DNA of 45,499 nt, taken from Oscillospiraceae bacterium. GTDB lineage: Bacteria > Bacillota > Clostridia > Oscillospirales > Oscillospiraceae. A model generated the notes under the pieces. The model did not search any database, was not told where the DNA came from, and saw only the letters and a program-made list of their open reading frames with translations. The translations under genes were made by a program, and so were the position numbers. Where the stretch lies: positions 1 to 45,499 of the forward strand of contig CADAUZ010000018.1 of the NCBI GenBank assembly GCA_902791215.1. The letters are read 5' to 3'. Position 1 is the first letter of the stretch. Every line of letters starts with the position of its first letter. Shown piece after piece: positions 22,563 to 30,614 of the stretch.

Positions 22563-23510
22563 ATGGAAATACGCTGTACACTCTGTCCGCGCCGCTGTGA
22601 GGCCGTGCGCGGTGACGAAACGCCGGGCGGGATCTGCCGCTCTCCCCTGCTGCCGCGCGTCGCCCGGGCAGCCCCGCATTACGGGGAGGAGCCGTGCATC
22701 GCCGGGCCGAACGGCACCGGGGCCGTGTTCTTTACCGGCTGCAATCTGCGCTGTGTTTTCTGCCAGAATATCGGCATCTCGCGCGGCAAAGGCGGCGAGA
22801 GCGTCACGGTGCCGGAGCTGCGGGACATGCTGCTGCGCCTGCGGGACCAAGGCGTGGACAGCATCGACCTTGTGACGGGGGCGCATTATATCACAGCCAT
22901 TGCCGAGGCCCTGTCCGGGCTCAGTCTCGGCATCCCGGTGGTCTGGAACAGCTCGGGCTACGAGAGCGCCGACAGTCTTCGTATGCTTGAGGGACTTGTG
23001 CAGGTGTATATGCCGGACTTTAAGTATTTTGACCCGAAGGCTGCGAAGCGATACAGCGCGGCCGAGGATTACCCGGAAGCCGCGTCTGCGGCGATCAAAG
23101 AGATGTACCGGCAGGTCGGGCCGTATGTACTGGACGACAGGGGGCTTATGAAACGGGGCGTTCTGATCCGGCACCTGATCCTCCCCGGCAGGACGGAGGA
23201 AGCGCGGGACGTGATCGACTTTGCCGCCGACGAGTTTCCGCGGGGCAGCGTCCTGTTTTCGCTCATGAGCCAGTATACCCCCATGCCGGGGCTCGAGCGC
23301 TTCCCGGAGCTCAACGCGCGCGTCACGGCGGAGGAAAACCGGGAACTCATCCACTACATGCAGGTGCGGCACCTCGACGGCTTCTGGCAGGAAAACGACG
23401 CCGCGACAAAGGAGATGATCCCGGACTGGGATTTGACGGGGGTAAACTCTATAACCCTTGGCTCCCCCTCTGGGGGAGCTGTCACGGCACGTCCTCCGCA
23501 CGCGCCGTGA
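22563..23510 (+). CDS. radical SAM protein, PflA-like
   Basis: The 315-aa protein has the radical SAM cluster motif C60-x3-C64-x2-C67 (GCNLRCVFCQN) and a further N-terminal cysteine set C5, C8, C12, C25 (CTLCPRRC) typical of the 'putative pyruvate formate-lyase activating enzyme' subfamily. The target is unknown; glycyl radical activation is only by analogy. ATG 22563 follows AGGAGATTTTCAG. Its last 15 or so codons run into the palindromic repeat beginning at 23459, so the native C-terminus was probably replaced by repeat-encoded residues (SPSGGAVTARPPHAP). Confidence 0.88.
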   Translation: MEIRCTLCPRRCEAVRGDETPGGICRSPLLPRVARAAPHYGEEPCIAGPNGTGAVFFTGCNLRCVFCQNIGISRGKGGESVTVPELRDMLLRLRDQGVDSIDLVTGAHYITAIAEALSGLSLGIPVVWNSSGYESADSLRMLEGLVQVYMPDFKYFDPKAAKRYSAAEDYPEAASAAIKEMYRQVGPYVLDDRGLMKRGVLIRHLILPGRTEEARDVIDFAADEFPRGSVLFSLMSQYTPMPGLERFPELNARVTAEENRELIHYMQVRHLDGFWQENDAATKEMIPDWDLTGVNSITLGSPSGGAVTARPPHAP

Positions 23511-23618
23511 CTGAGAGGGCTGTGCGTCTCTTTGCGCTGTCATTATAATCGGGAAGCCCTCTCCGTCACTTCGTGACACCTCCCCCATTTCGCCGCAAGC
23601 GGCTGGGGGGAGGCAAGA
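23459..23618. repeat. GGCTCCCCC-type palindromic repeat, copy 1
   Basis: About 160 bases: a left part GGCTCCCCCTCTGGGGGAGC, a variable hairpin (GTCACGGC...GCCGTGAC), CTGAGAGGGC, a spacer, then GCCCTCTCCGTCAC, CACCTCCCCC and GGGGGAGGCAAG. The two halves are imperfect inverted copies. It overlaps the end of the radical SAM gene. Confidence 0.8.
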
Positions 23619-23691
23619 CCCTTACAAAAAGCTTGACAGCGTTTCTTTTGCCGCGCATAATGAAGATAAATTGTGATTGGAGGTATACGTT

Positions 23692-24645
23692 TTGGATATT
23701 CAATATTTACTTGTGCTGCAAAACTTCCGCAACAGCATCAACGACGCCTGGACGCCCTTTATGGAGTGGGTCTCCATGTTCGCCGTCACCTACCTGATCC
23801 TGCTCCCGGTATTTATCTACTGGAACTGGGACAAGCGCAAGGGGCTTTTCGCGCTGGTTTCCTATTATTTCTGCATGTTCTTCACGCCCATCATCAAGCT
23901 GACTGTCTGCGCCTACCGCCCCTGGATACGCGACAGCCGCATCGTGCCCGCGGGTGACTCCATCACCACCGCGACGGGCTACTCCTTCCCCAGCGGCCAC
24001 ACCTCCACCGCGGGCCCGCTCTCGCTCGGCACGGCGGTGATCATCTGGAAGGACAGGCGCATGCGCTGGCTGTCCGTACTGCTGGTCTGCTTTGTGTTCC
24101 TCACGGGCTTTTCCCGCAATTATCTCGGCGTACATACCCCGCAGGACGTGTTTGTCGGCATCTTCGAGAGCGTGCTGGGCGTGATCTTTGCCTGGAAGCT
24201 CTTCGAGTATCTGGACGTACACCCCGAGAAGGAGGACCTCTTCCTGCTGATCGGCTTTATTCTCTGCTGGGCGGGCATCGCCTACATCACCTTCAAGCCC
24301 TACCCCATGGACTACACCGCCGACGGCAAGCTGATCGTCGATCCGCAGAAGATGATGAACGACGGCTACGGCGATATCGGCAAGGTGATCGGCTTCATCG
24401 TCGCCCGCTTCGTTGAAAAGCGCTGGATTCGGTTTAAGCCCCTCAAGGAGAGCGTCAAGAGCGTTGTGATCTGCATTGTGGGTCTGGTGCTCATGGTGCT
24501 GCTCAAGCAGTATGTCAGTCCCATCATGAAGGAGTGGTTCGGCTCCCACTGGGGCAAGCTCATCTTCTCCGTGATCTACACCTTCTACTACATTGCCCTC
24601 TTCCCGCTGGTGCTGAAGCTGGTCGGGAAAGCTGAGACGAATTAA
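23692..24645 (+). CDS. PAP2-family membrane phosphatase
   Basis: The 317-aa integral membrane protein carries all three PAP2 motifs: K69-x6-R76-P (KLTVCAYRP), PSGH at 100-103, and SRNYLGVHTPQDV (SR-x5-H-x3-D). Several hydrophobic helices follow. Family members dephosphorylate undecaprenyl pyrophosphate or other lipid phosphates at the outer face. The start is taken as TTG 23692, eight bases after GGAGG; a TTG at 23677 would overlap that site. It has an extra C-terminal membrane region of about 120 residues beyond the core. Apparently a single-gene unit. Confidence 0.88.
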   Translation: MDIQYLLVLQNFRNSINDAWTPFMEWVSMFAVTYLILLPVFIYWNWDKRKGLFALVSYYFCMFFTPIIKLTVCAYRPWIRDSRIVPAGDSITTATGYSFPSGHTSTAGPLSLGTAVIIWKDRRMRWLSVLLVCFVFLTGFSRNYLGVHTPQDVFVGIFESVLGVIFAWKLFEYLDVHPEKEDLFLLIGFILCWAGIAYITFKPYPMDYTADGKLIVDPQKMMNDGYGDIGKVIGFIVARFVEKRWIRFKPLKESVKSVVICIVGLVLMVLLKQYVSPIMKEWFGSHWGKLIFSVIYTFYYIALFPLVLKLVGKAETN

Positions 24646-24682
24646 TTCAATCATTCCAACAAAATAAAAAGGAGTGTTCACC

Positions 24683-25699
24683 ATGAATTATAACGAAATC
24701 CTCGCAGCAGCAAAGGATCAGGTCGGCCCGTACTGCAAGGCGTGTCCCGTCTGCAACGGCAGGGCCTGCGGAAACGCCATGCCCGGCCCCGGCTGCAAGT
24801 ACCCCGGCAGCACCGCCGCACGCAACTTCGACAAGTGGCAGGAGATCTGTGTGAACATGGACACGCTCTGCCCCAACGCGGACCCCGACGTGCGCTTTGA
24901 GATGTTCGGCGTGGAGTTCACCGCCCCCATCTTCGCCGCGCCCCTCGGCTCGATTGACCTGCACTACGGCCCCAAGTACAAGGACCCCGAGTACAACGAG
25001 ATCCTGATCCGTGCCTGCGCCGATTACGGCGTCATGGCCCTGACCGGCGACGGCGTGGACCCCAACATCATGCTCCGCTCCGTGGAGGACATGAAGAAGG
25101 TCGACGGCATGGGCTGCCCGGTCATCAAGCCCTGGAACAAGGAAGCCGTTTTCGCAAAGCTTGACGTACTCAACGAGGCGAAGATCTTCTGCGCGGGCAT
25201 GGATGTGGACGGCGCGGGCCTGCCCTTCCTCAAGGCCATGAACCCCAACGCGGGCAGCAAGTCCGTCGATGAGATGCGGGAGATCATCGAATACGCCGAC
25301 ATGCCCTTCATCGTCAAGGGCATCATGACCGCCCGCGGCGCGGAGAAGGCCGTCGAGGCCGGCGCCGCCGCGATTGTTGTCTCGAACCACGGCGGGCGCG
25401 TACAGGGCGGCGTTCCGTCCACGGCGGAGGTCCTGCCCGAGATCGTCGAGGCCGTCGAAGGCGAGACCGTCATCCTCGTCGACGGCGGCATCCGCTCGGG
25501 CGTCGACGTGTTCCGGGCGATCGCGCTCGGCGCGGACGCGGTGCTCATCGGCCGTCCCATCCTGCCCATGATCTACGGCGCGGGCGCGGAGGGCTTCAAG
25601 GTCTACATGGACAAGATCGTCTCGGAGCTCAAGTCCACCATGACCATGTGCGGCGCGGCCACCCTCGCGGACATCACCCGCGACAAGGTGAGACTGTGA
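24683..25699 (+). CDS. FMN-dependent alpha-hydroxy-acid oxidizing protein
   Basis: The 338-aa TIM-barrel flavoprotein resembles lactate oxidase/dehydrogenase or glycolate oxidase enzymes. Key parts are FVVKG-like IVKGIMT, the active-site SNHGGR and the phosphate-binding VDGGIRSGVDVFRAIALGADAVLIGRP. Unusually, the N-terminus has five cysteines within about 20 residues (C18, C21, C24, C29, C38), which could hold a metal or Fe-S cluster; I recall this in clostridial members. AAAAAGGAG precedes ATG 24683. Its stop overlaps the GTG of the next gene (GTGA), so it is translationally coupled to the Nudix hydrolase. Confidence 0.88.
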   Translation: MNYNEILAAAKDQVGPYCKACPVCNGRACGNAMPGPGCKYPGSTAARNFDKWQEICVNMDTLCPNADPDVRFEMFGVEFTAPIFAAPLGSIDLHYGPKYKDPEYNEILIRACADYGVMALTGDGVDPNIMLRSVEDMKKVDGMGCPVIKPWNKEAVFAKLDVLNEAKIFCAGMDVDGAGLPFLKAMNPNAGSKSVDEMREIIEYADMPFIVKGIMTARGAEKAVEAGAAAIVVSNHGGRVQGGVPSTAEVLPEIVEAVEGETVILVDGGIRSGVDVFRAIALGADAVLIGRPILPMIYGAGAEGFKVYMDKIVSELKSTMTMCGAATLADITRDKVRL

Positions 25700-26175
25700 G
25701 AAACACGACGCTCGTCCACCTCGAGCGCGGCGGGAAGTACCTGATGCTCCACCGCGTCAGGAAGGAACACGACGAAAACCGCGACAAGTGGGTCGGCATC
25801 GGCGGCAAGTTTGAGCCCGGCGAGAGCCCCGAGGACTGCGCCATCCGGGAAGTGAAAGAGGAAACCGGCCTCACCATGCGCTCCTGGTCCTATCGCGGCA
25901 TCGTCACCTTCGTCTCCGACGAGTGGGGCACCGAGTACATGCATCTGTTCCACTCCACGGACTTTGAAGGCACCGTGAAGGACTGCGACGAAGGTGTGCT
26001 CGAATGGGTGGACAAGCGGGCGCTTTATGATCTCCCCATCTGGGAGGGCGACAAGATCTTCCTCCGCCTGCTGGACACCGACCGCCCCTTCTTCTCCCTC
26101 AAGCTCCGTTACCAGGGCGACAGACTCATGGAGGCGGTGCTGGACGGAAAAGCGCTGCCGGTGGAAAATCCGTAA
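25696..26175 (+). CDS. Nudix hydrolase, 8-oxo-dGTP diphosphatase-like
   Basis: The 159-aa protein has a complete Nudix box, G-x5-E-x7-REVxEETG (GKFEPGESPEDCAIREVKEETGL, residues 36-58). It would hydrolyse nucleoside diphosphate derivatives, possibly oxidised dGTP, with Mg2+. The GTG start at 25696 overlaps the stop of the hydroxy-acid oxidase; AAGGTGAG acts as its ribosome site within the preceding coding region. A link with an oxidase that could make peroxide is suggestive but unproven. Confidence 0.88.
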   Translation: MRNTTLVHLERGGKYLMLHRVRKEHDENRDKWVGIGGKFEPGESPEDCAIREVKEETGLTMRSWSYRGIVTFVSDEWGTEYMHLFHSTDFEGTVKDCDEGVLEWVDKRALYDLPIWEGDKIFLRLLDTDRPFFSLKLRYQGDRLMEAVLDGKALPVENP

Positions 26176-26285
26176 AATCTCCTGAAGCTTTATAAAAAAT
26201 CCGTTGTCTCCGGCAAACAGCTATGATATAATTTCTTTCAGCGAAGCTTTTTCGGTTACATATCACAATTGAGAGGAGACAATAC

Positions 26286-27968
26286 ATGTACAAAGAAGAA
26301 TTTGAACGCTGGTTGAATTTCAATCTGGAGGACCCCGACCTTCTGCCCGAGCTCATGAAGGTCAAGGACAATGACGACGAGATCAAGGACCGCTTCGCCG
26401 TGTCCCTCAAGTTCGGCACCGCCGGTCTTCGCGGCACGCTCGGCGCGGGCACCAACCGCATGAACATCTGGGTCGTGCGCCAGGCCACCCAGGGTCTTGC
26501 CAACTGGGTGCTCACCCAGGGCGGCAATCAGACCGTCGCCATCTCCTACGACAGCCGCCTCAAGAGCGACGTGTTCTCCAAGGAGGCCGCCGGCGTTCTG
26601 GCCGCAAACGGCATCAACGTGCGCATTTACGACGCGCTTATGCCCGTGCCCGCTCTGTCCTTCGCCACCCGCTACTACCACTGCAACGCGGGCATCATGG
26701 TCACCGCCTCCCACAACCCCGCCAAGTATAACGGCTACAAGGCTTACGGCCCCGACGGCTGCCAGATGACCGATGACGCCGCGGCCATCGTCTATGACGA
26801 GATCCAGAAGACCGACGTGCTGACCGGCGCAAAGCGCATGTCCTTTGCCGAGGGCGTGGAAAAGGGTCTGATCAAGTTTGTCGGCGACGACTGCAAGAAG
26901 GCCTTTTATGAGGCTGTCGAAGCCTGCCAGGTCCGCCCGGGCCTTGCCAGGACCGCGGGCCTCAAGCTGGTCTACTCCCCCCTCAACGGCACCGGCCTTG
27001 TCCCCGTCACCCATGTTCTGAGCGACATCGGCATCACCGACATCACCATCGTGCCCGAGCAGGAGTACCCCAACGGCTACTTCACCACCGCTCCCTACCC
27101 CAACCCCGAAATCTTCGAGGCCCTCAAGTACGGTCTGGAGCTTGCCAAGGAGACGGGCGCGGACCTCATGCTCGCCACCGACCCCGACGCCGACCGCGTG
27201 GGCATCGCCATGCGCTGCCCGGACGGCAGCTACGAGCTGGTCTCCGGCAACGAGATGGGCGTGCTGCTGCTCGACTATATCTGCGCAGGCCGCATCGAGC
27301 AGGGCACCATGCCCGAAAAGCCCGTGGCCGTCATGTCCCTGGTCTCCACGCCCCTGGCCGACGCCGTGGCGGAGCACTACGGCGTGGAGCTGCGCCATGT
27401 GCTGACCGGCTTCAAGTGGATCGGCGATCAGATCGCCCAGCTCGAGGCCGCCGGTGAGGTTGAGCGCTTCATCTTCGGCTTTGAGGAGAGCTACGGCTAC
27501 CTCGCCGGCCCCTACGTGCGTGACAAGGACGCGGTCGTGGCCTCCATGCTCATCTGCGAGATGGCCGCCTACTACCGCTCCATCGGCTCCTCCATCAAGC
27601 AGCGCCTCGAGGAGATCTATGCCCAGTACGGCCGCTACCTCAACAAGGTGGACTCCTTCGAGTTCCCGGGCCTGAGCGGCATGGACAAGATGTCCTCCAT
27701 CATGGCGAGCCTGCGCCAGAACCCGCCCACCCATATCGCCGGCATCAAGATCGTCAAGGCCATCGACTTCACAAGACCCGATCTCACCGGTCTGCCGAAG
27801 GCCAACGTTTTGATCTACAAGCTGGAGGACGGCTCCACCGTCATCGTGCGCCCCTCCGGTACCGAGCCCAAGATCAAGACCTACTTCACCACCATGGGCA
27901 AGAACCTTACCGAGTCCAGTGACAAGAAGTCCCTGCTGGCCAAAGCCATCAAGCCCTTCCTGAGCTGA
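26286..27968 (+). CDS. pgcA: phospho-sugar mutase (phosphoglucomutase/phosphomannomutase)
   Basis: The 560-aa enzyme interconverts hexose 1- and 6-phosphates in the cytoplasm. It has the sugar-entry motif FGTAGLRG (43-50), the phosphoserine S142 in TASHNP, the metal loop DPDADR (299-304), the sugar-binding GFEESYGYLAGPY and the C-terminal phosphate motif RPSGTEPKIKTY. Length is typical for the Firmicutes PgcA type. GAGAGGAG precedes the ATG. It is monocistronic, ending in a strong terminator. A second, decayed AT-rich homologue sits in the cargo island at 2179-3202. Confidence 0.95.
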   Translation: MYKEEFERWLNFNLEDPDLLPELMKVKDNDDEIKDRFAVSLKFGTAGLRGTLGAGTNRMNIWVVRQATQGLANWVLTQGGNQTVAISYDSRLKSDVFSKEAAGVLAANGINVRIYDALMPVPALSFATRYYHCNAGIMVTASHNPAKYNGYKAYGPDGCQMTDDAAAIVYDEIQKTDVLTGAKRMSFAEGVEKGLIKFVGDDCKKAFYEAVEACQVRPGLARTAGLKLVYSPLNGTGLVPVTHVLSDIGITDITIVPEQEYPNGYFTTAPYPNPEIFEALKYGLELAKETGADLMLATDPDADRVGIAMRCPDGSYELVSGNEMGVLLLDYICAGRIEQGTMPEKPVAVMSLVSTPLADAVAEHYGVELRHVLTGFKWIGDQIAQLEAAGEVERFIFGFEESYGYLAGPYVRDKDAVVASMLICEMAAYYRSIGSSIKQRLEEIYAQYGRYLNKVDSFEFPGLSGMDKMSSIMASLRQNPPTHIAGIKIVKAIDFTRPDLTGLPKANVLIYKLEDGSTVIVRPSGTEPKIKTYFTTMGKNLTESSDKKSLLAKAIKPFLS

Positions 27969-27988
27969 GAAACAAACGCATAAACTAC

Positions 27989-28025
27989 AGCTCCCGGCAC
28001 ACGATGTGCCGGGAGCTGTTCTTGT
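27989..28025 (+). terminator. terminator after pgcA
   Basis: AGCTCCCGGCAC and GTGCCGGGAGCT make a perfect 12-bp stem followed by GTTCTTGT. Confidence 0.8.
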
Positions 28026-28055
28026 CCGGTTTTAATTCCATATACGTCAACGGGC

Positions 28056-28087
28056 CGATACGGCCCGATACGGCCCGATACGGCCCG
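28056..28087. repeat. 10-bp tandem repeat, three units
   Basis: CGATACGGCC-like units repeat three times head-to-tail, with a partial unit at each end (GGGCC before, CGGCCCG after). Confidence 0.8.
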
Positions 28088-28088
28088 T

Positions 28089-28180
28089 TACCATCTACAT
28101 CTACATCTACATTTACAACTACATCTGCATTTACAACTACATCCGCATCCGCATCTCCATCTATATCTACATCCCCAGTT
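28089..28180. repeat. degenerate hexamer low-complexity tract
   Basis: About 90 bases built from ATCTAC, ATTTACAACTAC and ATCCGC-like hexamers, in effect one strand of pyrimidine-adenine trinucleotide drift. The minus-strand frame would encode alternating Val/Asp/Asn; no start or neighbour supports a gene. Confidence 0.7.
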
Positions 28181-28313
28181 ACAGTGGGAGAGGGATACAA
28201 GGGGGAGGGGGATATTTCGGCGACAGGGTTTGTATGCACTGTGTTCAGAAAAGCGCATAAAGAAGGGGCTGTGAGAAAAGTCCCCCTTCATCAAGAACAC
28301 AGGAATATCAACA

Positions 28314-28469
28314 CCGTAGGGGCCGACGCCCCGGCGGCCCGGCAGAGAAAAGCTCAAAACATGTATTCGCCCCCGGCAAATTCGTACAGTAGTACGTTTT
28401 TGCCGGGGGTTGCTTGCTTGATTTTGGTCTGTACCGCACGGGCCGCGTGATAAGCGTCGGCCCCTACGG
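28314..28469. mobile_element. MITE-like element with 16-bp perfect terminal inverted repeats
   Basis: CCGTAGGGGCCGACGC (28314-28329) and GCGTCGGCCCCTACGG (28454-28469) are perfect inverted repeats around a 124-base interior. The interior carries a second hairpin (CCCCCGGCAAA at 28370 with TTTGCCGGGGG at 28399). No coding capacity. The arrangement is that of a non-autonomous palindromic element. Confidence 0.65.
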
Positions 28470-28474
28470 CCTAT

Positions 28475-29824
28475 TTACCCCACGGGGCGGAAGGTCACGT
28501 AGACCACCACGTCCATGGCGGGCATGACGAAGTTTTTCGCCTCGGTGATGTCGTAGCTGGCCGAGCCGTCGATGAGGCTCCAGACGATCTTGTCAAGGGT
28601 GTAGCCCTGCTCGGCCTCCGGGAAGACGTAAACCGTCGTGGACGGGTAGACGTTCAGCGTCTCGCCGGATTCCCCGGTCGTGAGGCCGAGGGCCGCGCTG
28701 CCGCCCTGCATGGGGGCGAGGCTCACGCGGTACGCCTGCTGCGGGGCATAACCGCCGCCGACATACTCCCAGGAGTTATCCTCGCCGGGGATGTTGAACA
28801 CGAGGTCGAAGCCGGAGCCGCCGCCGGAGGTCTTTTTCTCGCCGCCGTCGGGCTTTTTCTCTTCCTTCCACTGGGCCTTGAGGGTGAGGTTTGCGGTCAA
28901 GTTAACTTTCTGTGGCGCTCTGTACTCTGTGCCGTTGGCGTCCTTCCAGCAGTCAAATACCTTTCCCTCGGGGGCGTTGAAACAAGACTCCAGGCCCTCA
29001 ATCTGGTATTCACCCGTAACACCGGTTTTCACGATGTTTTTACCGTCAACCTTATATCCGTCAGGCGGCTGAATGCCGTCCTTGAGGCTTGCCCCGTCGC
29101 CGGGCTGGTAGGTCACGGTGTAGCCGGTGCTCTTCCACGTGAGGGTCTTTTCCGAAAGCGTTTTCATCTTCGTGCCTGCCGCAACTTCCTCGCCATTTTC
29201 ATAATAAAGCTTCGCGTTTCCGCTTCCGTAAGCAAGTGTTGTCACATCGTTATAGATAGCGCCTCCCCCGATCGTTAATTTTGTGCCGTTTACACCAGGC
29301 TCAAATGTTATGCTTGTAAAGTTTACACGGTTGAACGCATAGATGCCGATACTGGTAACGTTGCCGGGAATGTTTAGGTTTGTGCCGTTTAAGCCGGTAC
29401 ACTTATAGAACGCAAAGTCGCCGATACTGGTCACGCCGTTGGGAATGACTACACTTGTTAAAGACTCACAACCATAGAACGCATTAGCGTTGATACTGGT
29501 CACGCTGCTGGGGATGCTTACGCTTGTCATGTTGGAACAATTATTGAACGCATTCCAGCCGATACTGGTCACGCCGTCATAAATCACAACGGATTGAACA
29601 GATCTCCTATAGCCGTGCCACGGCACGTCAAGCTGGCTTGCATAGCCTGCCATGGCCCCGGTGCCGGAGACGGTAAGGATGTGCGTGTCATCGTCATAGG
29701 TCACCGTTGTGTCACCGCTCGTCCAGGTCTGTGTCTCCGCAAATGCGCTCATCCCCGGCAGCACGCCGATGAGCAGCACCAGCATAAGCAGCAGGGACAG
29801 AAATTTCAATCCTCTTTGTTTCAT
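28475..29824 (-). CDS. secreted leucine-rich-repeat (BspA-like) protein
   Basis: The 449-aa protein has a clear signal peptide (basic start, then FLSLLLMLVLLIGVLPGMSAFA, cleavage near residue 30). A BspA/LRR_5 region follows (about residues 85-190) with repeats such as GVTSIGWNAFNNCSNMTSVS and SVTSINANAFYGCESLTSV. Further on are an InlB-like beta region (about 265-325, ending LTLKAQWK), a Gly/Ser/Lys linker and a C-terminal beta domain. There is no LPXTG anchor or membrane tail, so it is probably released or loosely surface-bound. Family members bind host or other microbial surfaces. ATG 29824 follows GGAGG. Its upstream region holds a tetranucleotide tract and a palindromic repeat. Confidence 0.88.
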   Translation of the reverse strand: MKQRGLKFLSLLLMLVLLIGVLPGMSAFAETQTWTSGDTTVTYDDDTHILTVSGTGAMAGYASQLDVPWHGYRRSVQSVVIYDGVTSIGWNAFNNCSNMTSVSIPSSVTSINANAFYGCESLTSVVIPNGVTSIGDFAFYKCTGLNGTNLNIPGNVTSIGIYAFNRVNFTSITFEPGVNGTKLTIGGGAIYNDVTTLAYGSGNAKLYYENGEEVAAGTKMKTLSEKTLTWKSTGYTVTYQPGDGASLKDGIQPPDGYKVDGKNIVKTGVTGEYQIEGLESCFNAPEGKVFDCWKDANGTEYRAPQKVNLTANLTLKAQWKEEKKPDGGEKKTSGGGSGFDLVFNIPGEDNSWEYVGGGYAPQQAYRVSLAPMQGGSAALGLTTGESGETLNVYPSTTVYVFPEAEQGYTLDKIVWSLIDGSASYDITEAKNFVMPAMDVVVYVTFRPVG

Positions 29825-29884
29825 TTGTCTTTCCTCCACAGATTATTTCAACGCCGCACGCGCGGCGGGATGGACGGTCTTGGC

Positions 29885-30003
29885 TTGGCTCCCCCTCTGG
29901 GGGAGCTGTCACGGCCGATCCCCCGCGAGGCCGTGACTGAGAGGGCGCCCTCTCCGCCCCAGTGTGAGCACTGGGGCACCTCCCCCAAAGGGGGAGGCAA
30001 GAA
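29885..30003. repeat. GGCTCCCCC-type palindromic repeat, copy 2
   Basis: This compact copy has the left half GGCTCCCCCTCTGGGGGAGC, GTCACGGC...GCCGTGAC and CTGAGAGGGC, and the right half GCCCTCTCCG, CACCTCCCCC and GGGGGAGGCAAG, lying almost back to back. It sits about 60 bases upstream of the leucine-rich-repeat gene start. Confidence 0.8.
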
Positions 30004-30015
30004 GAGCGCGCAAAA

Positions 30016-30050
30016 AGGGCACAGTACACCTCAAAACGGGTATACTGCGC
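30016..30050. repeat. short AAGGGC-ended inverted repeat
   Basis: AAGGGCACAGTA and TACTGCGCCCTT are near-perfect inverted arms around about 12 bases. The AAGGGCGC end is shared with the larger element at 30362, suggesting a related family. Confidence 0.55.
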
Positions 30051-30093
30051 CCTTGATAATACTTGGCGTGGAAAGGCCGCCAGCGTAGTCTTT

Positions 30094-30167
30094 ACTGACT
30101 GACTGACTGACTGACTGACTGACTGACTGACTGACTGACTGACTGACTGACTGACTGACTGACTGAC
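30094..30167. repeat. tetranucleotide tract, ACTG x 18.5
   Basis: A pure run of 74 bases of the 4-bp unit ACTG/GACT with no interruption. On the minus strand an open frame runs through it as repeated SQSV, but that frame lacks any family and ends inside the palindromic repeat. The tract lies about 270 bases upstream of the leucine-rich-repeat gene. Pure tetranucleotide runs this long are prone to slippage. Confidence 0.95.
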
Positions 30168-30361
30168 AGTGATTGTGCGCCGTGCGGTCATGTCTGTCAA
30201 CTCCTTTCTTTGCGGTTCCGCCTAAAATTCGGATAAAGGCATTATAGTCTCATCTAAGACATTTTTCAAGGAAAAATTTCGTTTCTTTCCAATTTTATAT
30301 GATTTTCAGAACTTATTTACATAATATTGTTTGTGCTCGTTATGTCACCCCGGACGCGGAA

Positions 30362-30606
30362 AAGGGCGCGTTGCAAAATACCAGTTTTTCGCAAAAACAC
30401 AGCCTTATGAGCGTAGGGGAGGGGCTTGCCCCTCCCGCGCACGGCAAGCCTAAACTACAAAAAAATGTACGGCGATTTCGTAAAATACTACGATTTCGCC
30501 GTACATTGCTTTATAATGGTTGCGTTGTACTGCCGGGAGGGGCAAGCCCCTCCCCTACGGTATTCATGAACAATTATGCTAAAAGTGAATTTTGCAACGC
30601 GCCCTT
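30362..30606. mobile_element. nested inverted-repeat (MITE-like) element
   Basis: Three nested layers are visible. The outer 18-bp perfect inverted repeats are AAGGGCGCGTTGCAAAAT (30362-30379) and its complement (30589-30606). The middle 26-bp perfect inverted repeats lie at 30412-30437 and 30534-30559 (CGTAGGGGAGGGGCTTGCCC...). The central hairpin has TGTACGGCGA at 30466-30475 and TCGCCGTACA at 30496-30505. There is no coding capacity. It looks like one palindromic element inserted in the middle of another. It ends nine bases from the metallophosphoesterase stop. Confidence 0.75.
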
Positions 30607-30614
30607 ACATAATT

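Noticed and set aside
28004-28450. 148-codon frame through the low-complexity and palindromic region
   Set aside because: Thr/Ser/Pro repeats follow directly from the hexamer DNA; no ribosome site.
30094-30167. CRISPR array
   Set aside because: The 4-bp units have no spacers. No array with regular spacers was seen anywhere in the window, nor any cas gene.
29712-30200. Open frame reading the ACTG tract as repeated SQSV
   Set aside because: It consists of the tetranucleotide run, the palindromic repeat and the antisense of the leucine-rich-repeat signal peptide region; no ribosome site or family.
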